DNA of 64,000 nucleotides from Daucus carota subsp. sativus (lineage: Eukaryota; Streptophyta; Magnoliopsida; Apiales; Apiaceae), in assembly GCF_001625215.2 (NCBI RefSeq), contig NC_030385.2, positions 4,643,135-4,707,134 on the forward strand, read 5' to 3'. The notes beneath the pieces are model-generated. The model searched no databases. It saw nothing but the letters and a program-made list of their open reading frames with translations, and was not told where the DNA came from. Position 1 is the stretch's first letter; each line of letters starts with the position of its first letter. The translations under genes and the position numbers were made by a program. This document shows positions 57,692-64,000 of this stretch, piece by piece.

Positions 57692-57910
57692 TTTTTTCTT
57701 TTTTTTGTAAAAGGAATGTATTTAAAAAAAGAGAAAGGAAACAAGAGGGGGGCAGGGGCGAAGAGGCATTCCTCTAACTCAAGGGAGACTTAGCTACCCA
57801 GAACAAAAAATTACTGGAGAAAACTACTCACTAGAAAGCATAGGAGAGAAAACTAAATAAAAACATAAGAAGTTAGTTTGCCGTCCATGCAGTGAGGGAG
57901 GGTTGTCGAA
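57692..57910 (-). mobile_element. Second 5'-truncated LINE-like tail
   Basis: Flanking 15-mers GCCAATACCTTTTCT (57677-57691) and GCCATTACCTTTTCT (57911-57925) match at 14 of 15. On the minus strand it ends in an A-rich tail. It has no coding part. Confidence 0.7.
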
Positions 57911-58211
57911 GCCATTACCTTTTCTCAATCAAATGCAAAGTTGGTATATTCCAATGGGTGCCTTATTATTTTCAGCAAAAAGTGATATTTTGCCAGTCAT
58001 TTGAATTCGTTTGATGTAGTATAGCGATTCAAATGCTTCAGTTTATCAATAGTAGAATTTCGTACAATGGCAGAAGTTTTGGAAAAAACAGAAAACAGTT
58101 AACACTTAAATAGACAGATAGATAGATACTGTAGATCTTGATTTACTAAATATGTTGATGCACGAGTTTTTTGCACTGAATAAGACATTTTATTACCATT
58201 TCCTTCCAAGC

Positions 58212-59696
58212 TTAAAAAGCTCCATGAATAGGTTGCATGTCAATGATGCTATTGCCAGGCATTGGTTTCTGGACTCCCCTAGTCGACATCGCATGTCTCT
58301 CATTCATCACATCTCTCCACTTCCCTGAACCTGCATACATGTTTGCAAGAAGCACATAATCGCTGCTATGATCTGGCTCCAATTCCAACAAATGCCTTCT
58401 CACTACTTCTCCTAGTTCGACGTTCCCATGAACTCGACAAGCAGCCAACAGAGTCCTCCACACAATAGCATTGCATTTCAATGGCATGCTTCTAATAAAA
58501 TGGTAAGCCTCATCAACAAAACCAGCCCGACCCAGCATATCAACCACACATCCATAGTGTTGTATGTTAGCTTTGATTCCATACTCTCTTGTCATCAAAT
58601 CAAAATACTTTTTCCCTTTTTCTACCATTCCTCCATGGCTACATGCACATAGAACTCCCAGGAAAGTAACATCATTAGGAACCTGCAACTTTTCAGCTAA
58701 CAAATTAGAGAACAGTTTCAATGCTTCACTGGCGTGGCCATGCGTTGCCAATCCTAATATCATTGAATTCCACGTCACTAAATTCCTCTCGCTACTCGCA
58801 TTAAAAATCTTGTACGCTTCCTCAACTTGTCCACATTTTGCATACATATCAATAAGTGAATTCAGAACCATAACATTGCTCCCCATGCCAGCATTATCAG
58901 CAAGGCGACGAATCCACCTCCCAAAATCCAAATTCCCCAACGCAGAACATGCTGTCAGAACCGCAACCAATGTAACATCATCAAAATCCACACCACACCT
59001 CCTCATCCTCGAAAAACACTCAAGCGCCCCCTTGTAATCACCACAATTAACATGACAATCAATGATGACATTCCAAGTCACCACATTCCCACCAGGCCTT
59101 TCATCAAACAGCTGCTGCGCAGTGTCGATATCCTTCAACATCCCATACATATGAATCAAAGTGTTCCTCACAAACACATGACCCTCCAACCCATGTTTCA
59201 CAACACTACAATGTATCTGTTTCCCCAACAAAACAGACCCCAATTGCCCACTCACTTTAAGCAAAAAAGAAAAACTAAAATTATCAGCCTTTTCTCCATT
59301 TTCTTGCATTTTCTTGAAATACCCAAAAATATTCTTAACTTGCATTGTCCTAACAAACCCTCTGATCATTGTGTTCCACATAAACCCATCTGGGCTCTCA
59401 AGATTCTTGAACACAGAGGCTGCATAGTCCATTGAACCGCGGTCCGAGACTGCGCAAAACACAATGATCTTGCCCATAAGATAGAGATTTTGGTCAAGGC
59501 CAGATTGAATAATTTGTGCATGTACTTGTTTTACATCTTTTAATGTGACACATTTCTTGAAAGTTGAGAGTAAAGTTTGGTCCTTTACTAAGCTGTTGTT
59601 AGAAGGCAGTTTGGAACAAAAGAAGCAAGAATGTTTAGAGATTGGTAGTAAAACTTGGGAAATTTTGGTTTTGAATACAGAGCTCAAGAGAGCCAT
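58212..59696 (-). CDS. Pentatricopeptide repeat protein, PLS class, E subgroup
   Basis: An intronless gene of 494 residues. The ATG at 59696 starts MALLSSVFKTKISQVLLPIS, a likely mitochondrial or plastid targeting peptide. PLS-type repeats run from about 50 to 430, with signatures such as DGFMWNTMIRGFVRTMQ, NVVTWNVIIDCHVNCGDYKG and NLVTWNSMILGLATHGHASE. An E-like extension (CNAIVWRTLLAACRVHGNVE, LELEPDHSSDYVLLANMYAG) is followed by a short end and no DYW domain. E-class PLS proteins recognise RNA near C-to-U editing sites and recruit a DYW partner. The exact target cannot be read here. It is divergent from the KIN-13A-like pseudogene. Confidence 0.9.
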   Translation of the reverse strand: MALLSSVFKTKISQVLLPISKHSCFFCSKLPSNNSLVKDQTLLSTFKKCVTLKDVKQVHAQIIQSGLDQNLYLMGKIIVFCAVSDRGSMDYAASVFKNLESPDGFMWNTMIRGFVRTMQVKNIFGYFKKMQENGEKADNFSFSFLLKVSGQLGSVLLGKQIHCSVVKHGLEGHVFVRNTLIHMYGMLKDIDTAQQLFDERPGGNVVTWNVIIDCHVNCGDYKGALECFSRMRRCGVDFDDVTLVAVLTACSALGNLDFGRWIRRLADNAGMGSNVMVLNSLIDMYAKCGQVEEAYKIFNASSERNLVTWNSMILGLATHGHASEALKLFSNLLAEKLQVPNDVTFLGVLCACSHGGMVEKGKKYFDLMTREYGIKANIQHYGCVVDMLGRAGFVDEAYHFIRSMPLKCNAIVWRTLLAACRVHGNVELGEVVRRHLLELEPDHSSDYVLLANMYAGSGKWRDVMNERHAMSTRGVQKPMPGNSIIDMQPIHGAF

Positions 59697-59929
59697 CAAG
59701 TAAGTTAGATTATCGTATACTAGGAAAAAACTGATCAGTTTTATCGTTTGTACAGTAACTTTGTATGGGAGCTCACTTGATTCTGATTCTAGTATGATAT
59801 ATACTCAAATCTCTCCATCTCATTTTTCTAATTTTTGGGCTCTTCTTCATAGTTTAAAATTGAAATATTCTTAAGTTAATAATCAACCCTTTTATTTTCA
59901 AGCTTATTAATTATTACAGTTAAGGACTT
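59697..59929. promoter_or_regulatory. Short divergent spacer between the PPR gene and the KIN-13A-like copy
   Basis: Only about 230 bp separate the PPR start codon (-) from the leader-like sequence of the kinesin copy (+). A shared or bidirectional promoter is inferred from the arrangement alone. Confidence 0.4.
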
Positions 59930-61375
59930 TTGCTTTCCATTTCAAAGCTTCCGGTTCTAATTGCTCCTCAGATTCTCAGTTTCACACAATCTCTTCGCCA
60001 TCTGGTAATCTCTCTCTGTTAATTATCTACTTTGTTTTTATGTAATTGTTTATTTAGTTATTTTCATTGTAAAATTGTTGAAATGCAAAGTGTTGTGACA
60101 TTTGGCAATTAGAATGGTTAGCGCGTCAGTTTGTTGTAACTGTGAAATCGATAGATATGAACTAGATGATTAATGTGTTGCTTTCGATTCGGTTGAATAA
60201 ATTGTTAGTTATTATAGACACACGTGTTCTTTGGATTAATGTGCTAGAATTGTTATTGAATGTGTTGTATTTGGTGTTTTTGAAGCGGTGATCCGAGCTC
60301 TTGGAATTTGAAAAAGTTCGTGATCGAGTAAAATTAGGAAAATTCGGCTCCTCAACGTCGATCACTGCACCACATGGCTGACCAGATGCAACAGAGTAGT
60401 ACTGCGTCAACTGGTATGTATGATCAGCCTAGCACTACTATGGATCGCTGCACAGGACGGCTTCTGCTAGTGATGCTGGTGATACAGTCATGGCACGGTG
60501 GCTTCAGTCTGCAGGGTTGCAGCATCTGGCCTCATCCTTGGCTACTTCAGCTACAAAATGATCAACGCAATATGGTCATGCGGGTACATCTGAATTCTGG
60601 ATTGAGTTGTTATCCGAAAAATTGAATATACCTTTTATGCCTTTGTTCATGCTAATCATTTCAACACTTGTGCAATGTTTATGTTTTTGGTTCCTGATCA
60701 AACATGACATAGGAATTGGAATTTTTAATATATGTATATCATTTGATGATATAATAAAAGACAAGAAGATGATTTAGTATAAGATTTTGTTTGGCAATAA
60801 CAGTGGCTAATGTTATTCTTTGTCAGTTTGATTGTTCGAATTGTTAGTTTTTGTTGCACCAAGATATGAGTTAATATAAAAAAAATTTGATAAGAAATCA
60901 AGTGTTGTCAAATGCTATAAATTTATGGAATTATTAGCTTATACTCCCTCCGTCTCAATTTATAGGTCCATTTTGGAATAAACACACATATTAAGAAAAG
61001 TGTTGGTTAGATGGAATCTTATATCATGTATCATTAATTAGTGCATTGATAAGTGAGAATATTGTTGAGTTTCAAAAAAATCACAATAAATATAGGGATT
61101 TAGTGCATTGAGAAATGAGAATAATGTTGAGTTTCAAAAAAATCACAATTAATATGTAGATAAATTTGTATTGAAAGAAGAGAGGGACAAGTATTTTGGG
61201 ACAAATTTTTTTTCCAAACTAGACCTATAAATTGAGACGGAGGGAGTAACCAATTTGGTGTTTTTTGTTCCTTTTCTAGGGCTATGGAGCACAATCTGCT
61301 GAGGAGGAGCAGAGGCTTTTCAAACTAATGAGAAACTTCAATCTTAATGTAGAGTATGGTTCTGAATCTCATATC
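59930..61375 (+). pseudogene. KIN-13A-like kinesin 5' fragment, broken
   Basis: A leader-like exon (ending CATCTG|GTAATC near 60000) is followed by a second exon with ATG at 60374 (MADQMQQSSTASTGMYDQPS). Farther on, another frame reads DAGDTVMARWLQSAGLQHLA, and 61281-61360 reads GYGAQSAEEEQRLFKLMRN. These are the N-terminal blocks of plant kinesin-13A. The first block is out of frame with the second, and the second runs into a TGA. The motor domain is absent. Introns are retained, so it is a DNA-level duplicate and not a processed copy. A Stowaway MITE sits in the intron. Confidence 0.75.
60944..61246. mobile_element. Stowaway-like MITE in the KIN-13A-like pseudogene intron
   Basis: The ends are CTCCCTCCGTCTCAATTTAT and its complement, with TA at 60942-60943 and 61247-61248. 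Inside, a unit of about 61 bp (containing TAGTGCATTGA and GTTGAGTTTCAAAAAAATC) is duplicated in tandem at about 61036-61160. Confidence 0.9.
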
Positions 61376-61632
61376 TATTTAATATGATTCTTGATTTCAA
61401 ACCCATATGATGTTGTGAATTAGACGATCCCTGAGGATAATAAAACTATAAAAAGGGCCTGTTGAGATCATTTGGACTGTTGTATCATGGAGGACCAACA
61501 ACAAAGACCCTGATTTTATGGGCATGTGAATTTAATTTGGTAAAGCTTCTACACTAACTGGCCCAGTATCATATGAGTCGAGTTCTTTTTTTTTTTGAAC
61601 TGATATGGGTGAAAGTTCTATAAATTCGTTAT

Positions 61633-61982
61633 GTTATTGGAGTTCTCGGAGTCCATTTATATTTTATTAATCAAATATCTTGTGTTATCTCGTAAAATAT
61701 GTTCCATTAATATCATCATTTCAATGAAATATTATAAATCTCATAAATTTACGAATACAATATGTATGTTATGCAAAATGAACATGCATATTCTGCAAAC
61801 TAAACATGTTTTATAAAATAATATATTTTATAATATTTTATTTGTAAATGTATGGGATTCACAAGATTTTCAATAAAATAATGATGTTTGTAGATTTTTA
61901 TTCAAAAAAATAATATAATTTATAATATTTTAAGTTATATTTAATTTGCTTAACATATATGGACTCCAAAATTCCAATGAAC
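61633..61982. mobile_element. MITE with GGAGTCCA-type inverted ends
   Basis: The left end GTTATTGGAGTTCTCGGAGT and the complement of the right end, GTTCATTGGAATTTTGGAGT, agree over about 30 bp. The interior is AT-rich. The superfamily is not determined. Confidence 0.55.
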
Positions 61983-62256
61983 TGTAGAAACTAGACATAC
62001 AGACACGCTTGTGATTAAATGACACAAAAAAATCAATCAAACCAACCCAAAATTGATGCAAAATGACTATGATAAGACATAGATGTGAGATTGATGTACT
62101 TTCAAAGAGACAATCGGCAAGTCACATTATAAAGTCCATGTCCGCAATTCCTTTTTATCCGGCCACCTTTCATATCTCAGTTTCTCCTACTTTTTTATTT
62201 TTAATTATTGTATTTAGTCGATGAAAACGAAGAACAATATCAAACCTCATGTAATA

Positions 62257-62485
62257 GTGGGTGTTTTGGTGGGGCTTTAAGCCTCAGTTCTGGAATTTTA
62301 AGTCAGAAGCACTTGTGCAAAAAGTCAAGAAGTACTTATAAAAAACTAAGAATGCTGGCTTTTGTTTCATGTTTTCTACTTTTCTCCCAAAATACTTTAA
62401 TCACTTTTAAGTCTTAATTAACTTCTAATTCATTTTTTTTATTTTAAGCAAAAAACACTTATTTTAAGCTCACCCAAACAGCCCC
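62257..62485. mobile_element. hAT-type MITE (GGGTGTTTGG ends)
   Basis: The left end GTGGGTGTTTTGGTGGGGCT and the complement of the right end, GGGGCTGTTTGGGTGAGCTT, are similar, followed inward by TTAAG. This end type is common in plant hAT MITEs. An 8-bp duplication was not settled. Confidence 0.55.
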
Positions 62486-63180
62486 ATAATCTATGACACA
62501 CAAAATCCATCAAGCAAAATGTGATCTCAGTCGCACATAAACTAAAACGAACCCTGAAGCGTGGACACTTCCAATCCATTCACAAACTTAAAAAAAATTT
62601 ACTTAATGTATATGCGTGACAAACCACCAAGAGATTAGCATGACCAGAGATGGATTTAATAATCGAGCTCGCAATATTCGTGTGAGGCCAATTATAAGAA
62701 CTGGAGTTAGGCCATTGGATGGAAGGTTGAGGAAGTCTTGAAGCAGATCAGCAGGGAATTTCTTAGCGTTGACTGCTGCCTAATCGCTTTTTAAATTTAT
62801 AAGTACAATCTTCACTTATCTTCTTAGGCTTCTAATTAAGTGGACATGTTGTGTTCCTGTCCACATGTTGGAAGATAAGCAGCAACCGCGCAAGGATAAA
62901 TTCAAAAATATAATCTCGACCTGATTCCGTCACTGATACTGTACAGTATATAATGAAAAAGTTAAAAAAAATTACACCCGACATGTTTGGTCTTTATGAG
63001 AACCATGAGACAACATCTCTCCAACAAAGTCCAGCCTACAAGTGAAATAAGAAGAACAACTTCAAGAAGAAGGAGCAAATTTAGCTTTCGTCTCTCAGTG
63101 TCAAGTGTCAGTGTTGGCTGAGCAGAGTGGCGTGTTATTTATATATATTTTTTTATTAATTCATAGCCCTTCTTATTATG
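62486..63180. other. Intergenic DNA, no gene recognised
   Basis: The stretch is moderately AT-rich, with only short ORFs and no recognisable motif. Confidence 0.4.
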
Positions 63181-63188
63181 GAAGGAAG

Positions 63189-63893
63189 TAGGGCTGTTAA
63201 CGAAATGAATTCGAAATAAATATCTTAATTTTCATATTTGTATTCGGTTTAAATACATATATTCGGATTTGTATTCGTTTATTATCCGATAATTATTTGT
63301 TTTTGTATTCGGATTCGGTTAGATTCACGAACTATTCGTATTCGTTTAAGGTACTCGTTTAAAACAAAATGGAACTAAATAAGAAGTGCTGGCCTGTGAC
63401 AAAAGTTATAAACTCTCGTATTTCACCAATTCAAACAAACTATAAAGTACTAATTATATAGACTACAATCATCCAATTTAAAGAAAATAAAATTCAAATT
63501 ACAACCAAAATGTAAAGTTTAATACGCCTTAATTAATTCAAAGATCATACAACAGAACTTCCACTGGCTCAACCTTTTAGTAAATGGACTGGACTGGTTT
63601 AATTTAATATCTGGTCCCAAAATAATTCATAATCCTATTAAATAAGAAATATAATATTTTTCTATATAATATAAAATAATATATATATATATATATATAA
63701 TATTTAATTTCCGAATAATTAAGCGAATAGCGAATACGAATATTTATCTATTCAAATTTGTATTTTTTAATGAACCGGATATTTTTTAAGATTTGAATTC
63801 GTATTTGTATTTGTTAATAAACAAACACGAATAATACTAAACGAATTCGAATACCGAATATTTCATTAAATATTCATTTCGTTAACAGCCCTA
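63189..63893. mobile_element. hAT-type MITE with perfect 8-bp duplication
   Basis: The ends are TAGGGCTGTTAACGAAATGA and TCATTTCGTTAACAGCCCTA (one-base shift inside), flanked by GAAGGAAG at 63181-63188 and 63894-63901. The arms are rich in ATTCG/CGAAT. A (TA)n run lies near 63679-63698. There is no transposase ORF. Confidence 0.88.
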
Positions 63894-64000
63894 GAAGGAA
63901 GCAGGTACTGGAACATCATTCAGTCGGTGTCTGTGTACACCAGGGTGATAGACCGTTTTACAATTGATGCATGAACGATTTTATTACTTGTATTTATAGT

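Overview
The window is AT-rich plant nuclear DNA, probably from a eudicot. Intron-containing genes for plastid proteins (a plastid NAD-malate dehydrogenase, PAM68, an ACHT thioredoxin, an NDH subunit) lie among many Stowaway, Tourist, Mutator-like and hAT-type MITEs, SINEs, 5'-truncated LINEs, a Helitron and two LTR-retrotransposon fossils. The genus cannot be told from the sequence alone. No prokaryotic, organellar or CRISPR features were seen.

Layout. 0-9.4 kb: a Copia tail with its LTR, a Stowaway MITE, two retroposons of one family, a 59-bp tandem repeat and a BOI-like RING gene (-). 9.5-16.9 kb: a decayed Ty3/gypsy element of Tat type on the minus strand, with an antisense accessory ORF and one surviving LTR. 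18.4-25.6 kb: PAM68 (+), orphan exon-like pieces, a three-layer nest of DNA transposons and a DCL-domain (DUF3223) gene (+). 26-34 kb: a young LINE fragment, an RWP-RK (RKD) factor (+) convergent with plastid NAD-MDH (-), and a Mutator-like foldback. 38.5-46.3 kb: a calmodulin-like gene (+), a ten-coding-exon MIKC* MADS-box gene (+) and an ACHT thioredoxin (-). 47-51 kb: a Helitron carrying RPA1-like exons between perfect 97-bp repeats, and nested Tourist and Stowaway MITEs. 53-59.7 kb: PNSB4 (-), tRNA-Ile(AAU) (+), an Mpo1-like/DUF962 gene (+), a CHUP1-like pseudogene and a PPR gene (-). 59.9-63.9 kb: a broken 5' copy of a kinesin-13A gene and further MITEs.

Exon models were built by hand from reading-frame continuity and GT/AG sites. 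For BOI, DCL, RKD, MADS, ACHT, PNSB4 and Mpo1 the phases close exactly. The genes do not form an operon-like unit. Four of them (PAM68, pNAD-MDH, ACHT, PNSB4) act in chloroplast redox or thylakoid biology, and RKD and the MIKC* MADS gene belong to families with gametophyte roles. I saw no convincing new multi-gene system. The most unusual material is structural: element nests, a duplicated Helitron flank, a retroposon family with a conserved 3' end, a half-length RING domain, and a KIN-13A fragment sharing a short divergent spacer with the PPR gene.
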